From: CAZGKW01 sp964526295
Lineage (GTDB): Bacteria; Planctomycetota; Phycisphaerae; FEN-1346
Reading direction: 5' to 3'
DNA: 19,926 nucleotides
Assembly: GCA_964526295.1 (NCBI GenBank)
Contig: CAZGKW010000064.1
Coordinates: 1 to 19,926 of the forward strand
Shown: positions 14,845 to 19,926 of the stretch, piece after piece
Position numbering within the stretch: the stretch's first letter is position 1
Layout: every line of letters begins with the position of its first letter
The notes under the pieces: generated by a model
What the model saw: the letters and a program-made list of their open reading frames with translations, nothing else
Told to the model about the DNA's origin: nothing
The model's database searches: none
Program-made: the position numbers and the translations under genes

Positions 14845-16578
14845 TCACTCCTCGGCGTCGACGCCGCCGCGGATGACGACGACGCCCCGGTCCTCGAGCT
14901 CCACGTGGGCCCGCTCGGACTCCCGTGTATCGGGATATTTCCGCATGACCTCCTTGAAGACGCGGATGGCGTCCTGCTCGACGCCCGCCTTCTCGTACAG
15001 CATCGCGACCTTCAGGCACGCCTGGCTGGCGTGGTCCGGGAAGTAGTTCTCCACCTGCCGCAGCTCCGAAACGGCCTGCTTGAGCTGGCCCATCTCGTAG
15101 TGGCACGTGGCGATGCGGTAGCTCGTAGCGGGGGGCTGGTTGATCTGGCGCCAGCAGGCCAGGGCCTCGGCCCACTGCTTCTGTTTCTCGTGCATGCCCG
15201 CCTTGATCTGGAGGGCCTCGGTCGAGAACCGCGGCACGCCCACGAGGTCCTCGGCTAGCTTCAGGCCCTCTTCGTACCGCCCCGTCGCCGAGCAGAACCG
15301 CAGCAGCTCCATCCGGCCGCGCTCGGTGTCCTTCATGCTGCGACACAGCGTCCGGACGACGTCCTCGTCCTTCTGGTAGAACGCGGCGGCCATCTCGGCC
15401 TTCCTGTCGTCGTCGTACCGGTCGAGCTTCAGCTTGTCGAAGGTGTTCTTCCCGAGGTCGGGCTTTCCCAGCGAGCCGTAGCACAGGAACACGAGGGGCT
15501 CGACGTCGGCGTTGTCCATCCGGCCGAAGTCGAGCTTCTCGTAGTACGCCATCGCCTTGTCCGGGTGCCGGCTGAAGAGGCCTATCCATCGGACGATCCG
15601 CCCCCAATCGCCGGGCTTCTGGCCCCGGGCGAACTGCTCGTCGAGCCGCTTCGTCCAGGCCGCCTCGTCGCCGTCGGCCAGCAGGTGGAACCGGGTCACC
15701 TCGATCTGGTAGCTGTCGTGGTCGGGGAACTTGCCGTCCAGGGCCTTGGCCCAGTAGCCGTAGTACAGGCCCCGAAGCTCGGTCTGCCCGCGGTCGAACC
15801 GCCCGTGCCGCCGCACGTAGTGGCGGACGGTGTCCCAGTAGCGGCGGTCCGCGGCGAGGTCCTCGGGGACCTGGCGCGGCTGCTCGTAAAAGGTTTCCAT
15901 CGCCTTGTAGAACTCGCGGAGGGCCGGCTCGTCGGGGTCCGCACGGACGTGGTGCTCGATGACGCGGTACATGGCCTCGCGGGATGCCGCGGGGTTTTTC
16001 GTGCGGAAGTCGACGGCGACCTGTCGGAAGTAGCCGGCGGCCCGCTCGGCCTGGCCCGCCCGGACGAGGTAATCGCCCAACCGGTTGATCGCCTCGGCCG
16101 CCAGGGGATGGGTGCGGTAGCGGGCGTCCTCGGCCAGCTCGGCCCAGGTCTTCATGGCGGGGTCTTCGTCGCCGTTCTGCCAGTGGCACAGGCCGATGTA
16201 GTACTTCGCCGCCGCCGCGAAGGCGGTCCGTCCCGGCCAGTAATCGAGCACTTCCTGGTACCACTTGATGGCGTCGAACCGCTTGTCGACCTGGTGGAGG
16301 CACCGGGCCTTGCGCAGGACCGCGTAGGGCAGGGCCCCCGACCGCTCGAACGAGAGGAGGAACTCTTCGTACAGGGCGTAGGCGTGGGGGTACTCGCCTT
16401 TGGCGTAGGCGGCGTCGGCCTTGGTAAGGGTGTGGGCCTCGAACGTATCGAGGGCCTTGAACTCGTCGGAGGAGAGCCCGACCTCGCCCGAGCCGTCGGT
16501 CCGGACCGGCCCGGCGGCGGTCACCACCAACGCCGCGGTCGCCAGGACGGCGGCCACCCGGATGCGTGACGGTCCCAT
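14845..16578 (-). CDS. Exported TPR-repeat protein, first gene of the operon
   Basis: This is a 577-residue protein. ATG 16578 is chosen because it places a classical signal peptide at the start: basic R5/R7, a hydrophobic 8-22 core and an AAG-type cleavage near 21-23. A GTG nine bases upstream, close behind GAGGGG, is an alternative. The frame is open far upstream, but that part runs antisense to the YjbQ gene and is not coding. Helical TPR pairs are clear at about 47-190 (for example AAYAKGEYPHAYALYEEFL and AKYYIGLCHWQNG). Less regular helices fill the middle (about 200-450), and TPRs return at about 470-565 (SYRIATCHYEMGQLKQAVSEL). It has no catalytic motif, so it is presumably a periplasmic scaffold. 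It is first in the run and lies next to the divergent promoter region, so it should be transcribed at the highest level. Confidence 0.85.
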   Translation of the reverse strand: MGPSRIRVAAVLATAALVVTAAGPVRTDGSGEVGLSSDEFKALDTFEAHTLTKADAAYAKGEYPHAYALYEEFLLSFERSGALPYAVLRKARCLHQVDKRFDAIKWYQEVLDYWPGRTAFAAAAKYYIGLCHWQNGDEDPAMKTWAELAEDARYRTHPLAAEAINRLGDYLVRAGQAERAAGYFRQVAVDFRTKNPAASREAMYRVIEHHVRADPDEPALREFYKAMETFYEQPRQVPEDLAADRRYWDTVRHYVRRHGRFDRGQTELRGLYYGYWAKALDGKFPDHDSYQIEVTRFHLLADGDEAAWTKRLDEQFARGQKPGDWGRIVRWIGLFSRHPDKAMAYYEKLDFGRMDNADVEPLVFLCYGSLGKPDLGKNTFDKLKLDRYDDDRKAEMAAAFYQKDEDVVRTLCRSMKDTERGRMELLRFCSATGRYEEGLKLAEDLVGVPRFSTEALQIKAGMHEKQKQWAEALACWRQINQPPATSYRIATCHYEMGQLKQAVSELRQVENYFPDHASQACLKVAMLYEKAGVEQDAIRVFKEVMRKYPDTRESERAHVELEDRGVVVIRGGVDAEE

Positions 16579-16663
16579 CGCGTCCACGGACCCCTCGATC
16601 GTCGGCGCGGCGTGCGCGCCAGAGTTGCCGGCCCCGGGGCAGGCCCTGCGCCGTGACCCTGCG

Positions 16664-16690
16664 AAGATAGAACACCCGGCTTCCGGGCAA
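16664..16690 (-). promoter_or_regulatory. Weak candidate promoter for the long operon
   Basis: On the minus strand TTGCCC (16685-16690) and TATCTT (16664-16669) resemble sigma70 boxes, but the spacer is only 15 bases. The location, about 85 bases before the first operon gene in the divergent spacer, is right. The match itself is weak. Confidence 0.25.
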
Positions 16691-16716
16691 GTTCTCCGGC
16701 TTTTACGGCCGAAAGG

Positions 16717-16744
16717 TTGCACCCGGCGGACGGGGCGGTATGGT
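16717..16744 (+). promoter_or_regulatory. Candidate promoter for the YjbQ gene
   Basis: TTGCAC (16717-16722) and TATGGT (16739-16744) are 16 bases apart and lead to a start codon about 60 bases on. The -10 box matches four of six consensus positions and the -35 box three. Confidence 0.3.
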
Positions 16745-16806
16745 GGTGTCGGACCTGGTTCGGCCGGCCCGAACCCGTGTCTCATGACCCCCCGAGGAGG
16801 CCGACG

Positions 16807-17223
16807 ATGAAGAGCTATCGCAAGGAGTTGTGGTTCGAGGCGCCCACCCGCCGGGCCTTCGTGCACGTCACGCCCCAGGTGGAGCAGTGCCTGGCCGAGA
16901 GCGGCATCCGCGAGGGGCTCTGCCTCGTCAACGCGATGCACATCACGGCCAGCGTCTTCATCAACGACAACGAGCCGGGCCTGCACCACGACTTCGAGGT
17001 GTGGCTGGAGGGGCTCGCGCCGGAGAAGCCGCACTCCCAGTACCGGCACAACAACGGCGAGGACAACGCCGACGCGCACCTGAAGCGGTCCGTGATGGGC
17101 CGCGAGGTGGTGGTCGCCGTGACGGACGGGCGGCTCGACTTCGGCCCGTGGGAGCGGATCTTCTACGGCGAGTTCGACGGCAAGCGCCGGAAGCGCGTCC
17201 TCGTCAAAATCATTGGTGACTAA
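16807..17223 (+). CDS. yjbQ: YjbQ/UPF0047 family protein
   Basis: This is a 138-residue protein, the usual full length of the UPF0047/YjbQ family. The start at ATG 16807 is set by a strong GAGGAGG seven bases upstream. The frame is open for about 30 codons before it, but that part has no family similarity. The family landmarks are all present: NAMHITASVFINDNEPGL (42-59), an HNNGEDNADAHLKRSVMG block (81-98) with H81, N87 and H91, and a C-terminal FGPWERIFYGEFDGKR block (112-127). E. coli YjbQ has weak thiamine-phosphate synthase activity, and databases name the family secondary thiamine-phosphate synthase. The true physiological role is unclear. No thiamine genes are nearby. The gene stands alone on the plus strand, divergent from the TPR operon, and its stop codon overlaps that of the convergent nucleotidyltransferase. 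Confidence 0.93.
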   Translation: MKSYRKELWFEAPTRRAFVHVTPQVEQCLAESGIREGLCLVNAMHITASVFINDNEPGLHHDFEVWLEGLAPEKPHSQYRHNNGEDNADAHLKRSVMGREVVVAVTDGRLDFGPWERIFYGEFDGKRRKRVLVKIIGD

Positions 17224-17720
17224 AGCGGGTCCTCGCCGCGGAGACGGTTCTGGAGCGTCCGCCGGAGGATCGGGAGCACGGCCCGGTCGCGCTCGCGGTC
17301 TAACACGTCCTTCATGCGGATGAGGGTCGGCAGATCGAGGACCCGCACGCGCGTCCCGCCACCGATCTCGACCTGCTGGGTGTGATCCAGCAACTCCGAG
17401 TATCCCTCTCCGCCGAAGGTGCTACCCGAGAGGTCCAGCGGGCCGGCCTTGGTCATCAGCAAGGGGTGGCCCGGCGTGTCGAGCCGGGAGGCGTCGGGCA
17501 AGACGCTTGGCTTCTCGCGGTGCCGCGCGGCCAAGCCTCGGAGGACCCCTTCGGGCCGGGCGAGGTTGCGAGCGTCCCGGCGATACACGACGTCCAGATC
17601 GAACGTGGAGACCGGTGCGCCTTGAAGCACCGCCGCGACGCCGCCCACGACGATGAATTCGACCCCGGCCTCGGCCAAGGCCCCGAGCAGGGCCTCGAAG
17701 TCAGCTTCCGTGTCGGGCAT
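17220..17720 (-). CDS. MNT-type nucleotidyltransferase-fold protein
   Basis: This is a 166-residue protein starting at ATG 17720. The nucleotidyltransferase core is visible: VVGGVAAVLQG (24-34) with the GG pair, then STFDLDVVY (38-46) giving the D41-x-D43 metal pair, and a likely third acidic residue D96 in GPLDL. The C-terminal VLDLPTLIRMKDVLDRERDRAVLPIL region (127-152) is typical of this small stand-alone group, related to MNT/AbiEii-type proteins. Such proteins can transfer nucleotides to partner proteins or tRNA. Its target here is unknown. No strong ribosome site is seen, and the start lies 20 bases inside the upstream small gene, so translation is probably coupled. Its stop overlaps the stop of the convergent YjbQ gene by four bases. 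The pair may be a toxin-antitoxin-like module, but that is inference. Confidence 0.82.
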   Translation of the reverse strand: MPDTEADFEALLGALAEAGVEFIVVGGVAAVLQGAPVSTFDLDVVYRRDARNLARPEGVLRGLAARHREKPSVLPDASRLDTPGHPLLMTKAGPLDLSGSTFGGEGYSELLDHTQQVEIGGGTRVRVLDLPTLIRMKDVLDRERDRAVLPILRRTLQNRLRGEDPL

Positions 17721-17874
17721 GGCGCCGAAGTCTCAGAATAGAGTGGACGTTCGACTGCAGGACCCGCAGCCGCTCGGCGGGGGTCAGCGAAAGCATCCAC
17801 CGGACGAGCGTCACGTCAACGCCGTCGTCCGCCGGCGGGGTCGGGCCTGGCCGGGCTTGGCTGCCTGTGTCCAC
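17701..17874 (-). CDS. Small partner protein upstream of the nucleotidyltransferase
   Basis: This is a short open frame with no ATG. GTG 17874 gives 57 residues and sits about 16 bases after the predicted transcription start. GTG 17928 would add 18 residues but lies upstream of that start. The first 17 residues are Pro/Gly-rich, and residues 19-50 carry the telling part, DVTLVRWMLSLTPAERLRVL followed by a basic helix. I recall this D-V-x-L-I/V-R-W-M-L-x-L motif as common in short proteins encoded directly before nucleotidyltransferases of this type, which is why I call it a real gene. It overlaps the start of the next gene by 20 bases. It may be the partner or antitoxin of that enzyme. No biochemical function is known to me. 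Confidence 0.6.
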   Translation of the reverse strand: MDTGSQARPGPTPPADDGVDVTLVRWMLSLTPAERLRVLQSNVHSILRLRRHARHGS

Positions 17875-17896
17875 TTCCGCCCGACGACTGCCGTCT

Positions 17897-17925
17897 TCTA
17901 TGGGCCTCTTTCGCTGTTGGGTCAG
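17897..17925 (-). promoter_or_regulatory. Candidate promoter for the small protein/nucleotidyltransferase pair
   Basis: On the minus strand CTGACC (17920-17925) and CATAGA (17897-17902) are separated by exactly 17 bases. The -35 box matches four of six positions, and the -10 box is weaker. Transcription would begin near 17890, just before the GTG start at 17874. Confidence 0.35.
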
Positions 17926-17956
17926 CACGGCCTTTTCTCTGCGGTCTCTGCGAACT

Positions 17957-17975
17957 CCCCCTGTTACAGGAGGGG
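17957..17975 (-). terminator. Hairpin downstream of the ZIP gene
   Basis: CCCCCTG and CAGGAGGGG form a seven-pair stem with one bulged A and a three-base loop, about 28 bases after the ZIP stop. No T-run follows on the minus strand. The flank toward 17940 (a CGCAGAGACCGCAGAG-type repeat on the minus strand) resembles common non-coding filler in environmental genomes. Confidence 0.3.
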
Positions 17976-18002
17976 CCCTTTGGGCTGCGGTGAAAAGCAC
18001 GG

Positions 18003-18845
18003 CTACCCGAGCAGGTTGTCCATGGCCATCATGACGACGAAGCCGATCATGACGCCGAAGGTGGCGATCCGCTCGTTCCCCCCGCGGTGGGTCTCGGGGA
18101 TGATCTCGTCGCTGATGACGAACAGCATCGCCCCGGCGGCGAAGGCCATGCCGAACGGCAGGAGCGGGGCGAAGACGGCCACCAGGCCCGCCCCCAGGAG
18201 CCCCGCCACCGGCTCGACCAGCCCCGTCGCCGTCGCGATCCACAGGGCCTTCCACGGGGCGTATCCCTCGCGGATGAGCGGCAGCAGGACCGCCAGCCCC
18301 TCCGGCATGTTCTGGAGGCCGATGCCGATGGCCAGGCTCGTCCCGTTGGCCATCGACTCGGCCGTCCCGCCGCCGAACCCGACGCCCACCGCCAGCCCCT
18401 CGGGGAAGTTGTGCAGCGTGATGGCGATGATGAACAGCCACGTCTTGCGGAGACTCACGGACGGTCCCTCGTGGCCCTTGACGAAGTGCTCGTGCGGGAG
18501 CCACTTGTCCATCCGGTCCAGGAACACCGCCCCGAACAGGATGCCGCCGACCATGACGGCGACCGACGCCACCATGTGGAGGTACTCGCCCTCGGCCCCC
18601 CAGGAGGTGAGCAGCTTGCCGTAGATCTCGCCCCCGTAGTCGATGCCCGGGACGATGAGGCTGAAGCTGGTGGCGGCGAGCATGACCCCGGCGGCGAAGC
18701 CCAGCAGGGCGTCGAGGGTCCGCCGGCTGAGGTTGCGGAAGTAGAGCCCGGGCAGGGCCCCGACCCCTGTCGCGAGGCCCGCCAGCGCGCTTGCCAGCAC
18801 GCCGTAGGCGATCGTCTGCCCGACCGTCAGGGTTTCGCCTTCCAT
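18003..18845 (-). CDS. ZIP-family divalent metal transporter (GufA-like)
   Basis: This is a 280-residue inner-membrane protein starting at ATG 18845, with GAGGAGG four bases upstream. Eight hydrophobic segments are expected and can be seen at about 9-33, 44-66, 90-109, 134-158, 168-191, 198-226, 230-249 and 258-278. The ZIP metal site is intact: HNFPEGLAVGVGFG (145-158, H145, N146, E149) and QNMPEGLAVLLPL (178-190, N179, E182), with E211 in the next helix and SDEIIPETH (245-253) near the end. The loop between the third and fourth segments (111-133) holds three histidines (PHEHFVKGH). The family imports zinc, and often iron or manganese. The sequence does not fix the substrate. It is a single-gene unit with its own promoter, followed by the nucleotidyltransferase pair after a gap of about 130 bases. 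Confidence 0.93.
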   Translation of the reverse strand: MEGETLTVGQTIAYGVLASALAGLATGVGALPGLYFRNLSRRTLDALLGFAAGVMLAATSFSLIVPGIDYGGEIYGKLLTSWGAEGEYLHMVASVAVMVGGILFGAVFLDRMDKWLPHEHFVKGHEGPSVSLRKTWLFIIAITLHNFPEGLAVGVGFGGGTAESMANGTSLAIGIGLQNMPEGLAVLLPLIREGYAPWKALWIATATGLVEPVAGLLGAGLVAVFAPLLPFGMAFAAGAMLFVISDEIIPETHRGGNERIATFGVMIGFVVMMAMDNLLG

Positions 18846-18873
18846 GGGGCCTCCTCGCAGGGCGCCACAGCGC

Positions 18874-18888
18874 GGCAGGCCGCCTGCC
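18874..18888. promoter_or_regulatory. Perfect palindrome near the ZIP transcription start
   Basis: GGCAGG (18874-18879) and CCTGCC (18883-18888) flank the three bases CCG. The site covers the predicted +1 region of the ZIP promoter, where a repressor would block transcription. It could be a metal-regulator operator, but it does not match the AT-rich Zur or Fur sites I know. Confidence 0.35.
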
Positions 18889-18894
18889 TGGCCG

Positions 18895-18923
18895 ATTATG
18901 GCGACTGGGCGCCGGCGGTTCAA
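18895..18923 (-). promoter_or_regulatory. Sigma70-like promoter of the ZIP gene
   Basis: On the minus strand TTGAAC (18918-18923) and CATAAT (18895-18900) are exactly 17 bases apart. They match four and five of six consensus bases, which is notable in such GC-rich DNA. The leader to the start codon would be about 43 bases. Confidence 0.6.
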
Positions 18924-19039
18924 GGGCCGGGCAAGTCGCCCACCCGCGGCCCCTGCACCAGGCACATCCCCCTGGCGTCGTCGTGATGGACGTCGGTCCC
19001 GCGGGTCCCGCCGCGGTCGTCCGCGACCGGCCACCGCCG

Positions 19040-19200
19040 CGGCCGACCCGCGCACTCCTGGATGAGCTTCCCGTGGGGTGGGTGCACGCGGTGCCGTACA
19101 GGCACGACAGCGCCATGCGCCACCGCTCCCACGGGGACTGGTCCTCGCCCAGGAACGGTCCAAACAGATTGCGGTCTTCTATGCCTTGGAGGATGTTCAT
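19040..19200 (-). pseudogene. Broken 5' end of a terminase-large-like gene
   Basis: From ATG 19200 the frame reads MNILQGIEDRNLFGPFLG, then SPWERWRMALSCLYG. This is the N-terminal pattern (LFG-x3-G, then a Trp-rich W-x-RW-x-x-AL-x-x-x-YG) of a large terminase/helicase-like phage family. After about residue 42 the frame degenerates. A family-like KLIQECAGR follows in another frame (19043-19069), implying a frameshift near 19070. Beyond that no ATPase core with a proper Walker A lysine is found, and the ZIP promoter starts about 115 bases further on. Translation would overlap the upstream fragment by an ATGA. I take it as a decayed gene with most of the body deleted. The family naming is from memory and should be checked. 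Confidence 0.5.
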
Positions 19201-19364
19201 CCGGCTTGCCTCCGAAGGTAGCCTTTCAGGCCGCTCTCCGCCTGCACCTTCCGCTCCAACCCCAGCGTCCGCAGCAGGCCCATCCACGTGTTCGTCACTG
19301 CCGTGTAGACGCCCAGGTCGAACTTGCCCGTCGCGTTCGTGAAGCCCGCCTTCTTGGCAATCCG
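19197..19364 (-). pseudogene. 3' remnant of a small phage-like gene (terminase small?)
   Basis: The frame ending at TGA 19197-19199 reads RIAKKAGFTNATGKFDLGVY, then TAVTNTWMGLLRTLGLERKV and a short basic end, 55 residues in all. It is protein-like, with regular helix-forming content and low-redundancy codons, and it overlaps the next start as ATGA, the usual arrangement of two cotranslated genes. Upstream of about 19365 the same frame turns into Arg/Gly-rich nonsense without a start codon, so the 5' end has been lost or replaced. The position before a terminase-large-like fragment suggests a terminase small subunit. This is inference from gene order. Confidence 0.45.
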
Positions 19365-19494
19365 CTTACCGGGTCCGCCAAGCCGACGGCACGCCGTCCG
19401 GCGGGACCGGGCCCGAGACCGACCGCCCTGCGGGCCGCCGGTCCGGCGAGTGCGACCGGGTCGTCACCGGCGGTGCCGGCCCCCGGGCGTGCTA
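19365..19494. other. GC-rich stretch without a recognisable gene
   Basis: I see no credible coding frame here on either strand. A short perfect palindrome, GACGGC/GCCGTC around AC, lies at 19385-19398. Several GCCGG/CCGGC blocks could fold but have no clear role. Confidence 0.5.
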
Positions 19495-19523
19495 CGTAAG
19501 ACGCGTTTGCGCAAGGGCTTACG
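19495..19523. promoter_or_regulatory. Nested dyad just upstream of the tRNA promoter
   Basis: CGTAAG (19495-19500) is inverted as CTTACG (19518-19523), and the self-complementary TTGCGCAA (19507-19514) lies between them. The element ends seven bases before the -35 box of the tRNA-Arg promoter. It could be a regulator site, a hairpin ending upstream transcription, or a recombination site. Confidence 0.35.
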
Positions 19524-19530
19524 AATACGC

Positions 19531-19559
19531 TTGACCGGACCGCGCCGGGTGGATACAAG
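19531..19559 (+). promoter_or_regulatory. Sigma70-like promoter of the tRNA-Arg gene
   Basis: TTGACC (19531-19536) and TACAAG (19554-19559) are spaced by exactly 17 bases. They match five and four of six consensus bases. Transcription would begin near 19566, leaving a leader of about 70 bases before the mature tRNA. Confidence 0.6.
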
Positions 19560-19635
19560 ATGCTGGCGGGTCGGCCGTTGTCGCCGCGGCCCGCGGTGGC
19601 GGAATGTGTGCAGTTGCCGGTTCCGGAAGGGTCTT

Positions 19636-19712
19636 GCGCCCGTAGCTCAGCAGGATAGAGCGGCGGTTTCCTAAACCGCAGGCCGCGTGTTCGAGTCACG
19701 CCGGGCGCACCA
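19636..19712 (+). tRNA. tRNA-Arg (anticodon CCT)
   Basis: A full cloverleaf of 77 bases including an encoded CCA. The acceptor stem is GCGCCCG/CGGGCGC, the D-stem is GCTC/GAGC, and the anticodon stem GCGGT/ACCGC closes the loop TTCCTAA with anticodon CCT. The T-stem is GCGTG/CACGC with loop TTCGAGT, and the discriminator is A. Anticodon CCT reads the arginine codon AGG, which is used in the GC-rich genes of this window. The gene stands alone with its own promoter. Integrating elements often use tRNA-Arg genes, and phage-like gene remnants lie about 270-600 bases upstream. Confidence 0.96.
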
Positions 19713-19741
19713 CGTCAAAACGGGCGATAATGTCCCGAAAA

Positions 19742-19756
19742 CGGCGTTTTTCGCCG
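19742..19756 (+). terminator. Small hairpin downstream of the tRNA
   Basis: CGGCG and CGCCG pair around a TTTTT loop, 30 bases after the tRNA. The T-run is in the loop rather than after the stem, so it is a poor intrinsic terminator. Transcript ending may instead depend on the longer palindromes that follow. Confidence 0.3.
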
Positions 19757-19760
19757 CGCC

Positions 19761-19789
19761 GCGGTGGGCAAGACTGCCCACCGCGCTAC
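19761..19789. repeat. Palindromic 29-base repeat, copy 1
   Basis: A perfect 10-bp stem (GCGGTGGGCA paired with TGCCCACCGC) around the loop AGAC, followed by GCTAC. It is identical over all 29 bases to the copy at 19812-19840. The shape is that of a REP-type or small mobile palindrome. Confidence 0.85.
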
Positions 19790-19811
19790 GGCAAGGGGCG
19801 CCGGGCACCTC

Positions 19812-19840
19812 GCGGTGGGCAAGACTGCCCACCGCGCTAC
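19812..19840. repeat. Palindromic 29-base repeat, copy 2
   Basis: This copy is exact, in the same direction as the copy at 19761-19789, and separated from it by 22 unrelated bases. Same-direction paired copies are common for REP elements moved by RAYT-type transposases. None is encoded in this window. Confidence 0.85.
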
Positions 19841-19926
19841 AAAATGATGGAAAGCGCGGCGGGCGAACTAATACTACAACGCTAAGTTCTCGGCCAATGG
19901 CATTTGCGGATTCGGGTCAGTGTGAT
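19841..19926. other. Unassigned tail of the window
   Basis: This tail is less GC-rich than the rest of the window, with AACTAATACTACAACG near 19866-19881. No gene, stem or known site can be supported before the window ends. It may be the edge of an insertion or of another repeat family. Confidence 0.3.

Noticed and set aside
12200..15046. A 948-codon plus-strand open frame
   Set aside because: It crosses three minus-strand genes and both their gaps without a domain, as expected for a stop-poor antisense frame in GC-rich DNA.
16579..17079. N-terminal extension of the first TPR gene to 17079
   Set aside because: It would place 167 residues before a perfect signal peptide and run antisense to the well-supported YjbQ gene.
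18846..19163. N-terminal extension of the ZIP transporter to 19163
   Set aside because: The extension is Arg/Pro-rich with no similarity to ZIP proteins, and ATG 18845 has a strong ribosome site and a promoter just upstream.
19295..19699. A 134-codon minus-strand open frame across the tRNA
   Set aside because: It is antisense to the tRNA-Arg and its promoter, and its translation resembles no protein.
19761..19840. Possible CRISPR array
   Set aside because: There are only two repeats with a 22-base spacer, the repeats are perfect palindromes, and no cas gene is present.

Overview
The window is very GC-rich and nearly fully coding, and its gene content points to an environmental member of the Planctomycetota. 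That placement is inference. It rests on a DUF4159 membrane protein sitting with an ExbB/ExbD motor and secreted TPR proteins, GC-rich intergenic palindromes, and small terminase-like gene fragments. No rRNA or taxonomic marker is present.

Positions 30-16578 form one long minus-strand gene run, probably an operon, read from 16578 down to 30. The order is: a secreted TPR protein (577 aa); a secreted TPR/beta-module protein (787 aa); a giant secreted TPR/beta-module protein (2680 aa); a cytosolic-looking unknown (153 aa); an ExbB/TolQ-type channel; two different ExbD/TolR-type proteins; a short TonB/TolA-like single-span protein; and a five-span membrane protein ending in a DUF4159 domain. I read it as an envelope machine driven by the proton motive force. 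ExbB and ExbD would be the motor. The single-span and DUF4159 proteins would be transducers, and the last helix of the DUF4159 protein carries a TonB-like S-x3-H motif. The exported proteins would be the periplasmic or surface part. Nothing in the sequence gives the substrate.

A 228-base divergent promoter region (16579-16806) separates this run from a plus-strand YjbQ/UPF0047 gene (16807-17223). The YjbQ stop codon overlaps the stop of a minus-strand pair: a 57-aa protein and an overlapping MNT-type nucleotidyltransferase. Next is a minus-strand ZIP-family metal transporter (18003-18845) with a well-placed sigma70-like promoter and a palindrome near its predicted transcription start.

The right end (about 18930-19926) is non-coding or decayed. 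It holds remnants of two overlapping phage-terminase-like genes, a tRNA-Arg(CCT) with its own promoter at 19636-19712, two identical 29-base palindromic repeats just downstream, and an unassigned tail. Many long open frames lie antisense to the operon genes. They are GC-driven shadows and are not annotated.
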